Part shown: positions 17,956 to 26,473 of the stretch, piece after piece
Layout of the letters: every line of letters begins with the position of its first letter
Position numbering within the stretch: the first letter of the stretch is position 1
Source of the DNA: DASRVA01 sp050732935
Lineage (GTDB): Bacteria > Gemmatimonadota > Gemmatimonadetes > JACCXV01 > JAHWKZ01
NCBI GenBank assembly: GCA_050732935.1
Contig: JBOHRW010000177.1
Coordinates: 1-36,852, forward strand
Length of the DNA stretch: 36,852 nt
Direction: 5' to 3'
The notes under the pieces: generated by a model
The model's input: only the letters and a program-made list of their open reading frames with translations
Database searches by the model: none
Told to the model about the DNA's origin: nothing
Made by a program: the position numbers and the translations under genes

Positions 17956-19796
17956 GGTGACTCTCCTGTCGGTTGGACGGGAATGGAAGGAACCCAATCT
18001 ATCCTGGCCGATTTCGTGGACGCAACCGTCACTCTTCCCTCCCACAGCCGCTCGCCCCCCCGCCAGATGCGAACCGTGTACTCTCCCGGCCAGACGGTCA
18101 CCGAAGGCCGGCGGCCGCGACCCTCGGCCAGGCGGTTCCCCCGCTCGTCCAGGATCTCCATCCGGACGGACGCGGCGGCGGGCGCGGAGAGCTCGATGCG
18201 CGAGAGGCCGTCCCGGGACACGATGCGCTCTTCGCCCGGAAGCACCACGACCGGGCCGATGTCGCGCGGCGGGACGGTCGACAGATCGAGCCGATACGTG
18301 CCGGGCATGGTGAGTCGCCGCTCCCCGCTCAGCAAGGTCCCGTAGACCTCCTGCGTGAGCGGCTCGTACACCTCCGCCGGAATGCCTCTCTCCGCGCCGG
18401 CCACGCTGAAGAGATCTACGCCGAGCACGCCGATCTCGGGAAGTTGAATCCGGGTCGTGCTTCGAGCCTCCACGCCGACGTTCTCGGTCACGTACACGGG
18501 AAGCGTGTAAACGACGAGCCGGTAGCTGCCTGCCGGCAGGGTGGCCGGCTCACCCACGTGAAGCCTCGCGGTCGTGCCCGCGCCGTACGCGACGGCGATG
18601 TCGGCCGGCGGGCGCTCGAAGCCTGGGGCCTCGATCACGAGCGTGCCCGTGCCGCCCATCGTCACCCGCGCGGTTCTTCCCGTGCGAACCTCCACCGTGC
18701 GTGACAGAAGGGAGTCTCCCGCCTCGACCCGGACCTCGTACTCGGCGGACCCGAGGATCAGGGGAAACCCCGTGGTGGCGAATCGCAGCTCTTCCCGCTG
18801 GCCGGCGCGACGGACCGAAAGCGGCAACCGGAGAGGGTCGTTGTCCCGGCCCAGGACCTCCACCAGCAAGCGACCGAAATCGCGCCGCTCGACGACGGTC
18901 GTCTCGCCGGGGAGAAGCAGGATCCGCTCGAGCCGCAGGGGCGGAGCCGTCTCGACGGCGACGTCGAACATTCCGGCGGGGACGGCGTGGGGCCCGGCCG
19001 TGGAGAACGCGGCCACGACTTCTCCCGTCAGAGGCCGCATCACCCTCAGAGGCGCGGCGAAGGGCTCGTCACCGGTGCTCAGCCGGACATCGAGAAGTCC
19101 TTCGTTGCGAAGCACGAGGGCCAGCCGCTCCGCGGCCGGCTCGACCTCGGTCGGTGTCCGCAGGGTCGTGAACGAGCCCGACCCGGCGCGGCTCAGGCAG
19201 AGAAGCTCTTCCCGGCCCGAGGCGGTGGGATCCAGGGCCACGACATGGAGCCGGGCCCGGCGGCCGCCACGACGCTCGGCGACGATCTCTCCCCACCGCC
19301 GGCAGGCGTCCCGTCCGCAGCCGTCGCCGGCGGCGGCGAGGAGCACGTACGTGTCGATGTCGTCATCGGCCGCTTGCTCGAGGGCATGGGTCAGCGGTCC
19401 CGGACCTCGCGCGACGACTTCGCGGAGGCTCGCCTCCCAGTCGGCGTCCACGCTCCCGGGATCGATCGGCCGACGACTCGCCTGACATCCGCCCTGGTCA
19501 CCCGGCCCACCGGATCCGTACACGCGCAGCCCCATCGGGGGCGCAACGCCTCGGCGATCGAGCTCCTCGCGCAGAGCCAGTGTGAAGCGCCGGGCGAGGG
19601 CGAGCCTTTCCGAGCCCCCGGGGCGCGGAGCCATGGCAGCCGAGGCCTCGATCACGATCTCCACGCGCCCCATCGGCGCCGGCCGCTGGGCGCACAGAGG
19701 GGTGGCCGGCGGGACCGTCGTCGCGAACAACGTCACGGCGCCCAGCACCGTCAGGCCGTGGATTCTCCACGGGAAGCCGGCTTCGATGCGCGCCAT
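17952..19796 (-). CDS. Exported VWA-like domain protein with beta-sandwich repeats
   Basis: 614 residues with a signal sequence (hydrophobic 14-36, ending LCAQ). Residues 43-230 have the size and pattern of a von Willebrand A domain (GRVEIVIEASAAM, then LRVYGSGG, then DTYVLLAAAGDGCGRDACRRW), but the metal site is degenerate: where DxSxS is expected the sequence is E50-A-S52-A-A54, so metal binding is doubtful. The rest is a string of Ig- or PEGA-like beta domains (LLVEVLGRDNDPLRLPL, GTLVIEAPGFERPPADI, GVLGVDLFSVAGAERG, VRMEILDERGNRLAEGR). Four cysteines around 170-210 could form disulfides. It lies between the zinc-ribbon and GlsB-type genes in the TamAB operon, so a periplasmic or cell-surface role is likely; function unknown. 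Confidence 0.75.
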   Translation of the reverse strand: MARIEAGFPWRIHGLTVLGAVTLFATTVPPATPLCAQRPAPMGRVEIVIEASAAMAPRPGGSERLALARRFTLALREELDRRGVAPPMGLRVYGSGGPGDQGGCQASRRPIDPGSVDADWEASLREVVARGPGPLTHALEQAADDDIDTYVLLAAAGDGCGRDACRRWGEIVAERRGGRRARLHVVALDPTASGREELLCLSRAGSGSFTTLRTPTEVEPAAERLALVLRNEGLLDVRLSTGDEPFAAPLRVMRPLTGEVVAAFSTAGPHAVPAGMFDVAVETAPPLRLERILLLPGETTVVERRDFGRLLVEVLGRDNDPLRLPLSVRRAGQREELRFATTGFPLILGSAEYEVRVEAGDSLLSRTVEVRTGRTARVTMGGTGTLVIEAPGFERPPADIAVAYGAGTTARLHVGEPATLPAGSYRLVVYTLPVYVTENVGVEARSTTRIQLPEIGVLGVDLFSVAGAERGIPAEVYEPLTQEVYGTLLSGERRLTMPGTYRLDLSTVPPRDIGPVVVLPGEERIVSRDGLSRIELSAPAAASVRMEILDERGNRLAEGRGRRPSVTVWPGEYTVRIWRGGERLWEGRVTVASTKSARIDWVPSIPVQPTGESP

Positions 19797-19811
19797 CGCC
19801 GGGCTGGACTG

Positions 19812-20063
19812 TCAGGAAATCTTCAGGTAGCGCGTGTGGCTGCACTTGGGGCAGGGGGGGACGCGCTTCCCTGCCGCCAGGGCGAGCACGTACCCGCACT
19901 GCTCGCATTGGTAGCCGCCTTCCCGGGCGACGATCTCACCAGTCTTGAACTCGTGGCCGACCTGCAGGACGGACTGCTCGTACTTCCGGCGCGCGAAGCT
20001 GCCGGCGACGATCGCCGCCGACGCCCCGACCACGCTCCACATGACGCTCTTCCACTTTCCCAC
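19812..20063 (-). CDS. Zinc-ribbon protein with N-terminal hydrophobic segment
   Basis: 83 residues from a GTG with AGGGGGAA upstream. Residues 8-22 are hydrophobic (MWSVVGASAAIVAGS) and may anchor it in the membrane; the C-terminal half holds a rubredoxin-like zinc ribbon with CxxC pairs C53/C56 and C71/C74 (YQCEQCGY, PPCPKCSH), preceded by FKTGEIVAREGGY, a pattern seen in small DUF1451-type zinc-ribbon proteins. Specific role unknown. It is the first gene of the minus-strand envelope operon; the VWA gene follows after 15 bp. Confidence 0.75.
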   Translation of the reverse strand: MGKWKSVMWSVVGASAAIVAGSFARRKYEQSVLQVGHEFKTGEIVAREGGYQCEQCGYVLALAAGKRVPPCPKCSHTRYLKIS

Positions 20064-20106
20064 GCGAATTCCCCCTGTGGATTTCGTCTCGGACGCGAGC
20101 GGCAGG

Positions 20107-20135
20107 AAGCTACCCCTCCCTCGCGCACCCGTCAA
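20107..20135 (-). promoter_or_regulatory. Promoter of the envelope operon
   Basis: On the minus strand TTGACG (20130-20135) and TAGCTT (20107-20112) are 17 bp apart, a good sigma-70-type promoter 44 bp upstream of the zinc-ribbon gene. It would drive the whole zinc-ribbon to tamB operon. Confidence 0.6.
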
Positions 20136-20155
20136 AAAACACTCGCCGGCGCGGC

Positions 20156-20185
20156 TTGACGCGCTCGCCACCGGCGTGAAATACT
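20156..20185 (+). promoter_or_regulatory. Divergent promoter for the 20242 gene
   Basis: TTGACG (20156-20161) is followed by AATACT (20180-20185), or AAATAC with exact 17-bp spacing. A leader of about 50 nt would end in GGAGGAAG before the ATG. Confidence 0.5.
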
Positions 20186-20241
20186 CCTGTGCTTCGCTAC
20201 GAGTCCCGGTTCCCCCGCCGAACGCGGCAAGGAGGAAGTGC

Positions 20242-21078
20242 ATGTCCCCGGATCCGCACGCCATGCATCTGGATGAAGAGATCGCTGAGATCGAGAACCG
20301 GCGCGGCACGCGCAGGACGTTCCTCGTTCTCGGGGCCGCTTTTGGCCTCATCCTCCTCCTCGTGGTGATCTATGGCGTCAGGGAGCGAGCCCGTCTGCGG
20401 GCCGAGGAAGCGCGCCCGAGGACGGCCGAGCTGGCGCTCGGACAGCACTTGGGTACGACGAGCAACACGGCCGTCTTTTCCGACGGCCAGCGGCTCTCGT
20501 ACGTCGAGGGGGTCGGAGACGTCACGGTCGAGGACGCCACTTTCGCGCGCCACCTCGAGTACGACCAGGAGGGCAACCCGATCGAGCTGCCTTCGGGGAT
20601 CACCCACTGGAGCCTGGTGGAAAGCGACAGCCTGCCCTATGTCGTAGAGCCGGTCACCAACCCGCTGACCGGCGTCAACCCCGCTGACTACCGATCCCTG
20701 AACCTGGGGGCGATCGAGGCTTCCGACTACGGGACCGGTGGACCCGCGGACTGGCGGCCTCTCGAGCTCGAAGAGACCAACGTCTCGGTAACGGGCCAGG
20801 CGCAGCTCGAGGACGGGTCGGTCTACCTCGCAGCCGACGACGCCCGCGTGCGCCTGCAGGGGATCGAGGGCCTCGGCGGGCTCGATAGCCTCGAGATGGC
20901 ATGGGCGACGAGCAACGGGACCCCCATCAGCGCGTTCGGCCGGATCACCTCGACGCCGGGCGGAGGCGACCCGCTGTTCGTGATGATCGTCAATGCCGTC
21001 GATCCGCCACGGCCGACGGAGGCCGGATCCGAAGGCGCCGGCGCCACGGCTCCCGACACCGCCCCACCCGCCCCGTAG
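20242..21078 (+). CDS. Single-pass membrane protein of unknown function
   Basis: 278 residues with GGAGGAAG before the ATG. An acidic N-terminus (HLDEEIAEIENRRGTRR) is followed by one strong membrane helix (FLVLGAAFGLILLLVVIYGV, about 24-44), so the remainder (about 230 residues, acidic) is predicted outside the cytosol. The distal half contains an OB-like beta pattern (NVSVTGQAQLEDGSVYLAAD, ISAFGRITS) and ends in a Pro/Ala/Gly tail. I do not recognise the family. The gene is alone, divergent from the envelope operon and convergent with the M30 lipoprotein gene. Confidence 0.75.
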   Translation: MSPDPHAMHLDEEIAEIENRRGTRRTFLVLGAAFGLILLLVVIYGVRERARLRAEEARPRTAELALGQHLGTTSNTAVFSDGQRLSYVEGVGDVTVEDATFARHLEYDQEGNPIELPSGITHWSLVESDSLPYVVEPVTNPLTGVNPADYRSLNLGAIEASDYGTGGPADWRPLELEETNVSVTGQAQLEDGSVYLAADDARVRLQGIEGLGGLDSLEMAWATSNGTPISAFGRITSTPGGGDPLFVMIVNAVDPPRPTEAGSEGAGATAPDTAPPAP

Positions 21079-21086
21079 CCCCGAGG

Positions 21087-22808
21087 CTAGCGCGAGCGGA
21101 TGATGGCTATCCTCACCGTCGTCCTCCCGAACGCATCGAAGAACACGTCGTGGACCCGGTCACCGACGCCGGTCGGCAGCACGAAGTAATCGGCATCCGC
21201 CCGGTTCAGCGTCCGCGTGACGTTGAAGGTCGCGTCCAGGTGCAGGCGCTCGAGGGTCATTCCCTGGAAGCGGCTCCCGGGCACGCATCCGCAGGCCGCG
21301 ATCTGATCCTCCATCCCGTGCAGGTCGACCGTGGTGTAGTTGTAGCGTGATCCTCCGATCAGCCCGCGGTTCGAGACGGCCGCGGCGATGAACCAGTCCC
21401 GCAGCAGGTCCTCGAACGGCATGTCGGTGATCCCTTCGACGTTCGTCACCCCGGCCAAACCGCTCTCCCCCAGGTTCAGGAAGCTGGAGGGTCCGAAGCG
21501 GTCCCAGACATACAGCATGAACATCATGTAGCGGTCATCGAACGTCCCGTCGTAATCGAGCGGCAGCATCGATAGGCCACCGTTCTGGCCGCTCAGGAAC
21601 TGCCAGACCCGCAGCAGTGACCCGCCCCAGTAGCCGTTCAGCGCCTCGGCGGCATAGGACAGCCCCTCGTTCACCCAGCGCTCGTCGCCGATGTCACCGC
21701 GAGACACGACGTGGTAGCCGGCGTTGATTACGTGCTGGTGCTCGTGCGCCAGCGACGACAGCGGCCTGTCGATCGGATCGGTGGGAATCCAGTTCGCATA
21801 GAAGGACTCCATCCCCCGGTTGCGGATCGTGTCACAGTAGACGCCACCCTCGACCCCCAGCTCGGGGGACATGATGACCAGCACGCGGTCGTTGTCGTCG
21901 AAATCAGTGGTGGGTCCGAACAGCCGCGTGTTGGTGGGGAAGATGTCCTCGTCGAAGGCCCGGCCCAGCGAATCGATGCGCGCCTGATGGGAGTCGGGGG
22001 GCGCGTCCACGTAGATCGCGACATGCTCGCCCAGGTACCGGAGCGGGGCCACCCTATCGGCGTCGATGCGGCACGACTTGATGTTGACGGCAGGGGCGAC
22101 CCCCGCCGCCGGGGCCAGCCCTCCGGGCTCGATGTCGCCGCGGCGCACGTGTCCCGCCTCCTCCCCACCGACCGCCCGGCCCCGCGGCGTATCCGGCGGG
22201 GCGAGCGAGCCGACGATCGCGTCTCCCGGCGCCTGATAGAGCAGCCGGTAGTCGCTCCGCCGCTCGAGGTCGGTCTGATACGGGATCAGGAAGTACTCGG
22301 CGTCCGCCACTGCGGGGAATCGCAGCAGGGCTCCCTCGGCGGCAGGACGCAGCTCCTCGATCTCGCCCACCTCGACCTCGATCGGGGTGACCGGCGCCGC
22401 CACGATCTCGAAGGGCAGAAAGGAGCGCGCGTCCTGCTCCAGGCTCACGATGATCCGGGTGCGATCGCCACCGGCGGGCATCTCGACCTGGAAGTCGGCG
22501 ATCCCCCGCGAGTCCGCCATCGAGAACTGGCTCCTGAGGCTCCCCCGGCCCTCGTCCAGCGTCGCCTCCAGGAGGGCGCCGGCAAAGGGAACCGTCCCGC
22601 CGTCATCGCCGGGCCGCTGGATCGAGATGGCCAGCGTCACCACTCGCGGCGATTCGGCGGGCACGACCTGCGCGCTGGGGGTGACGTAGCGCAGGACGAT
22701 GCCGTCCCGCCCCCCCGGCGCACCGACGGGTCCTTCCTTCTCGCTGCAGCCGATCGCCAGCGCCCCCGCGATCAGGAGGACCAGCCGGCGGCCGGCCCCT
22801 CTAGACAG
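21087..22808 (-). CDS. M30-like metallopeptidase lipoprotein, CTG start
   Basis: 573 residues from a CTG at 22808 placed 5 nt after a perfect GGAGGT. This start yields a lipoprotein signal peptide (SRGAGRRLVLLIAGALAIGC, lipobox cysteine near residue 21); the first ATG/GTG choice in frame, GTG at 22664, would lose it. The zinc motif HEHQH (HExxH) is near residue 355, followed by WVNEGLSYAAEAL, whose glutamate fits the third ligand of gluzincins; this is the pattern of peptidase family M30 (hyicolysin-like). Upstream are beta-sandwich domains and DFDDNDRVLVIMSPELG. It should be a lipid-anchored zinc protease facing the periplasm or surface; substrate unknown. The start lies inside the uvrA2 stop region (8-base overlap). 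Confidence 0.82.
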   Translation of the reverse strand: MSRGAGRRLVLLIAGALAIGCSEKEGPVGAPGGRDGIVLRYVTPSAQVVPAESPRVVTLAISIQRPGDDGGTVPFAGALLEATLDEGRGSLRSQFSMADSRGIADFQVEMPAGGDRTRIIVSLEQDARSFLPFEIVAAPVTPIEVEVGEIEELRPAAEGALLRFPAVADAEYFLIPYQTDLERRSDYRLLYQAPGDAIVGSLAPPDTPRGRAVGGEEAGHVRRGDIEPGGLAPAAGVAPAVNIKSCRIDADRVAPLRYLGEHVAIYVDAPPDSHQARIDSLGRAFDEDIFPTNTRLFGPTTDFDDNDRVLVIMSPELGVEGGVYCDTIRNRGMESFYANWIPTDPIDRPLSSLAHEHQHVINAGYHVVSRGDIGDERWVNEGLSYAAEALNGYWGGSLLRVWQFLSGQNGGLSMLPLDYDGTFDDRYMMFMLYVWDRFGPSSFLNLGESGLAGVTNVEGITDMPFEDLLRDWFIAAAVSNRGLIGGSRYNYTTVDLHGMEDQIAACGCVPGSRFQGMTLERLHLDATFNVTRTLNRADADYFVLPTGVGDRVHDVFFDAFGRTTVRIAIIRSR

Positions 22809-25698
22809 GGACCACCTCCCTGGCGTGCCGGCCCGCCAGCGCGCGACCGGTGTGGGACCCCTCGCAGTCGGCCATCTCCTCGGGGGTGCCCGCGAACACC
22901 ACCCGTCCCCCGCCCGGCCCGCCCTCGGGCCCCAGGTCGACGATCCAGTCGGCCCGGGCGATGAGCTCCAGATGGTGCTCGATCACGATCACCGTGTGGC
23001 CCCGGGCGACGAGCTCGTCGAGGACGCGGGCCAGGTATCGGATGTCGTCGTTGTGAAGCCCGTTCGTGGGCTCGTCCAGCAGGTAGAGGAGGCCGCGCCC
23101 GCCCCGGCGCCGGGACCGGGGCCCTCGCGCCAGCTCGCGGGCCAGCTTGAGCCGCTGGGATTCCCCTCCCGAGAGGGTCGTCGCGGGCTGGCCGATCGTC
23201 AGGTAGCCGAGGCCGATCGCCTGCAGGACACGCAGGCCCCGTCCGACCCTGGGCTCGCCGGCGAAGAACGAGAGCGCCTCGTCGGCCGTCATCTCCAGGA
23301 CCTCGTCGATCGAGCGCCCGCGCCAGCGGACCTCCCGCACCTCCGATCGGTAGCGCCGTCCGTCGCACGCCTCGCAGCGGACGAACACGTCGGGCAGGAA
23401 GACCATCTCGATCCTCTGGTGACCGTCCCCGCGACAGACGGGGCACCGCCCGGCGGCCGTGTTGAACGAGAAGTGACCCGGATCGAGCCCGCGTCGCCGC
23501 GCCCCTGGCGAGGCGGCGAACAACCGTCGGATCGGGTCGAAGGCCTGGACGTAGGTGACGGGGTTCGAGCGCGGCGTCCTGCCGATCGGCGATGCGTCCA
23601 CGAGAGCTACCTCCTTCACCCACTCGGCGTTCAGGATCCGGTCGCACGTCGGGCCCCTCAGGGCATCGTCCCGGGTCTCCTCCGTCGTTGCACCCGTCAG
23701 CGTGCGGTGAATGACGTCGAGGACGAGCGAGGATTTCCCTGATCCCGACACGCCGGTCACCGCGGTGATCGCGTGGAGCGGGATCTCGACGTCGATCTCG
23801 CGGAGGTTGTGAGCCCGGGCGCGGCGGACGCCGAGCCACGGACCGTCGAGCGAGCGCGGCCTCCGGCGTGGCATCTCCGCCTCCGAGCGCAGCCATCGCC
23901 CGGTGGCGGTGGCGGCCTGCTCCAGCGCTTCCGGGGGACCCTCGAAGACCAGCCGTCCGCCGTCGGCCCCCGATCCCGGTCCCAGCTCGACGACCCGATC
24001 GGCCGCGCGGACCACGTCCAGGTCGTGCTCCACCACCAGCACGGTGTTTCCCCGTCCCCCCAGCTCCCGGAGCAGGTCGAGCAGGCGGTGGGTATCACGC
24101 GCGTGCAGACCTAGGGTCGGCTCGTCGAGCACGTACAGCCCGTCGGTCAGAGCGCTTCCCAGCGCGTTGGCGATGGCGATCCGCTGGGCCTCGCCACCCG
24201 AGAGCGTGCGGGTGAGACGATCCAGGGTCACGTAGTCGAGCCCGACCTTCAGGAGGATGGCGATCCGGCGCTCGAGCTCGCGCAGGATCGGGGTCCCGAC
24301 CGCCCCGGCTCCGATATTCGGATCCAGCCCCTCGATCCAGCGCTGGAGCGCGCCGAGCGTCCAGCCGGCCACCGCGGGCAGGGTTTCGCCGGCGATCCGG
24401 ACGGCCGCCGCCTCGGCTCGCAGGCGCGACCCGTCACAGGCCGGGCACAGGCGATACGACTGGTAGGAGCGCAGGAAGAACCGGATGTAGGCCTTGTACT
24501 TCTTCAACTCCAGCCGTCGCAGGAACGGGAGCACGCCCTCGAACGACTCGCCGCCATGGCGGCCGCCACGGAGGAGGACCGTCCGGGCCTTCTCCGGCAG
24601 CCCCTCCCACGGCTCGCCCCATGGGATCCCCGTCTCCCGGACGAAGCGTCTCAAGCGCTCCCGGCGCCGACCGTAGCGAGGCTTGGTCCACGGATCCAGC
24701 GCGCCATCGGCGAGCGAGCGGCCGGGATCGGGCACGATCCGGGCGGGGTCGTACTCGAGGAGCCATCCGAAGCCGTTGCACTCCGGGCAGGCGCCGTACG
24801 GGCTGTTGAACGAGAACAGGTTGGGCCGGAGCTCCGGAAGGGTGCGCCCGCAGCCTCGGCAGCGGCGATGACGGCTGAAGCGGACGTCCGATCCGGGAGC
24901 GGCATCGCCGCGCCGGAAGAGTACGGCTTCTCCTTCGCCCTCTTCGTAGGCACGCTCGATCGCCTCCGCGATCCGGGCCGGCGCCGTCCTCCCGAGGCGG
25001 ACCCGATCCACCACCACGAACAGCGGGGTCCGGAGCGTCAGGTCAAAGTCGGGATCGAGCTCGTCGAGGTGCCGCTCCTTTCCCGCGGCCAAAAGACGGA
25101 TGAAGCCCAACGACCGCAGATTGTCGACCAGCACCTCGTGGGTCAGGGCGTCGGAGATCGGCAGCGCGAAGGTCACATACCAGTCCGCCCCCTGGCCCGA
25201 CTCGGCCAGGGATTCGGCGGCCGCCGTGGGGGTCCAGGACCGCACGGGCACGTCGCACTCCGGGCAGTGCGCCACGCCGACGCGCGCGAAGAGCAGACGC
25301 AGAAAGTCGTACACCTCGGTCGCGGTCCCGACCGTGGATCGGCGATTCAGGGTCTGATTCTTCTGCTCGATGGCGATCGCGGGCGGGAGTCCGTCGATCG
25401 CGTCGACGTCGGGTCGCGGCAGCCGGTCCAGGAACTGCTGGGCGTAGGTCGACAGCGAGGCGACGTAACGCCGCTGCCCCTCGGCGTAGACCGTGTCGAG
25501 GGCGAGCGAGGACTTTCCCGACCCGCTCACGCCGGTGACGACCGACAGCCGGCCGCGCGGGAACGCGACGTCGATGTCCTGCAGGTTGTTCTGTCGGGCG
25601 CCGCGAACGACGATCGCGGCACGATCGACCTCGGATTTCAGAACCGGCGAGATCACGTCGGCCGAATGTAGTGCGGTGAATCCGAAGTGTCTTGGCAT
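22801..25698 (-). CDS. UvrA paralogue (second excinuclease ABC subunit A)
   Basis: Up to 965 residues. Both ATPase halves are complete: Walker A GVSGSGKSS near 56-64 and again near 655, signatures LSGGEAQRIAIA and LSGGESQRLKLA, followed by DEPTLGLHARD and DEPTNGLHNDD. Zinc pairs CPEC, CRGC, CPAC and CPVC/CEAC are present. The region for UvrB binding is kept, so this is not the short class-II UvrA2, but it differs from the first uvrA through most of its length. Paralogues may serve in repair or drug tolerance. The start is unsure: the ATG at 25698 lies within a hairpin sequence and has only a weak ribosome site, and GTG at 25656 is an alternative; conserved sequence begins about 30 codons in. 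Confidence 0.93.
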   Translation of the reverse strand: MPRHFGFTALHSADVISPVLKSEVDRAAIVVRGARQNNLQDIDVAFPRGRLSVVTGVSGSGKSSLALDTVYAEGQRRYVASLSTYAQQFLDRLPRPDVDAIDGLPPAIAIEQKNQTLNRRSTVGTATEVYDFLRLLFARVGVAHCPECDVPVRSWTPTAAAESLAESGQGADWYVTFALPISDALTHEVLVDNLRSLGFIRLLAAGKERHLDELDPDFDLTLRTPLFVVVDRVRLGRTAPARIAEAIERAYEEGEGEAVLFRRGDAAPGSDVRFSRHRRCRGCGRTLPELRPNLFSFNSPYGACPECNGFGWLLEYDPARIVPDPGRSLADGALDPWTKPRYGRRRERLRRFVRETGIPWGEPWEGLPEKARTVLLRGGRHGGESFEGVLPFLRRLELKKYKAYIRFFLRSYQSYRLCPACDGSRLRAEAAAVRIAGETLPAVAGWTLGALQRWIEGLDPNIGAGAVGTPILRELERRIAILLKVGLDYVTLDRLTRTLSGGEAQRIAIANALGSALTDGLYVLDEPTLGLHARDTHRLLDLLRELGGRGNTVLVVEHDLDVVRAADRVVELGPGSGADGGRLVFEGPPEALEQAATATGRWLRSEAEMPRRRPRSLDGPWLGVRRARAHNLREIDVEIPLHAITAVTGVSGSGKSSLVLDVIHRTLTGATTEETRDDALRGPTCDRILNAEWVKEVALVDASPIGRTPRSNPVTYVQAFDPIRRLFAASPGARRRGLDPGHFSFNTAAGRCPVCRGDGHQRIEMVFLPDVFVRCEACDGRRYRSEVREVRWRGRSIDEVLEMTADEALSFFAGEPRVGRGLRVLQAIGLGYLTIGQPATTLSGGESQRLKLARELARGPRSRRRGGRGLLYLLDEPTNGLHNDDIRYLARVLDELVARGHTVIVIEHHLELIARADWIVDLGPEGGPGGGRVVFAGTPEEMADCEGSHTGRALAGRHAREVVPV

Positions 25699-25712
25699 TC
25701 GGATTCACCACA
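25672..25712. repeat. 15-bp inverted repeat at the uvrA2 5' end
   Basis: TGCGGTGAATCCGAA (25672-25686) and TTCGGATTCACCACA (25698-25712) pair at 14 of 15 positions around an 11-nt loop. It lies between the divergent uvrA2 and sigma-factor genes and contains the ATG used as the longest uvrA2 start. It may be an operator or a small repeat element; as a hairpin at a 5' end it is not placed to be a terminator of either gene. Confidence 0.65.
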
Positions 25713-25830
25713 CTGAGCGGATCGGCAGTCGCTTGCAGCACCGAGACGATCGAAGCGCCCGGCAATGACGGCCGCGAAAGCTCGCGTCGGGTTCGTTGGC
25801 GTGGCTGGAGCGGTAGGATACCTTGACGCG

Positions 25831-26442
25831 ATGATCCGTGATTCGCGCCCGTCGCCTGGCCAGCGAAAGGCCCTGCGGGAGGAGTGCCTGTCCCATCTCG
25901 ACGCCCTCTACGGCGCCGCCCTGCGCATGACGGCCAACCGTCAGGACGCCGAGGATCTCGTTCAGGAGACCTTTCTCAAGGCCATCAAGAACCTCCATCG
26001 CTACCGCGAAGGCGGCACCTGCAAGGCGTGGCTGTTCCGCATCCTCACGAACACCTACATCGACCGCTATCGCAAGGCGCGCCGCTCCCCGATCCCGGTC
26101 GAGCTCGACGAGGAAGGAACGACCGGCCTGTACGATCGGATGGTCGGCCCGGCGGGCGACGCCGGTACGCCTCCCCTGGATCTCCAGGAGCTGGACGATT
26201 TCCTGGGTCGTTTCGTCGCCGATGAGGTCAAGCGGGCGCTGGACGGTCTGCCCGAGATCTTCCGGAGCGCGATCGCGCTCCGGGACATCGAGGGATTCTC
26301 GTATCAGGAGATCGCCGACATGCTCGAGATCCCGATCGGCACCGTCATGAGCCGACTGTTTCGCGGACGACGGCTTCTCCAGGACGCCCTGCTGGACTAT
26401 GCGGTGGAGGAGGGCTACCTACGGGCCCGCGAGGCGTCCTGA
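25831..26442 (+). CDS. ECF-type RNA polymerase sigma factor (RpoE/SigE-like)
   Basis: 203 residues. Region 2 is DALYGAALRMTANRQDAEDL, then VQETFLKAIKNLHRYREG; region 4 is DEVKRALDGLPEIFRSAIAL, then RDIEGFSYQEIADMLEIPIG and TVMSRLFRGRRLL, the helix-turn-helix for the -35 element. The ATG at 25831 is preferred over one 22 codons upstream because the extra residues are not family-like. No anti-sigma factor (zinc-binding or membrane) is encoded next to it, which is uncommon; the next gene is a site-2 protease, an enzyme class that can release sigma factors from membrane anti-sigma factors. Confidence 0.95.
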   Translation: MIRDSRPSPGQRKALREECLSHLDALYGAALRMTANRQDAEDLVQETFLKAIKNLHRYREGGTCKAWLFRILTNTYIDRYRKARRSPIPVELDEEGTTGLYDRMVGPAGDAGTPPLDLQELDDFLGRFVADEVKRALDGLPEIFRSAIALRDIEGFSYQEIADMLEIPIGTVMSRLFRGRRLLQDALLDYAVEEGYLRAREAS

Positions 26443-26473
26443 AGAGCGTTCGCCTACGCCGACGGACGGGCTG

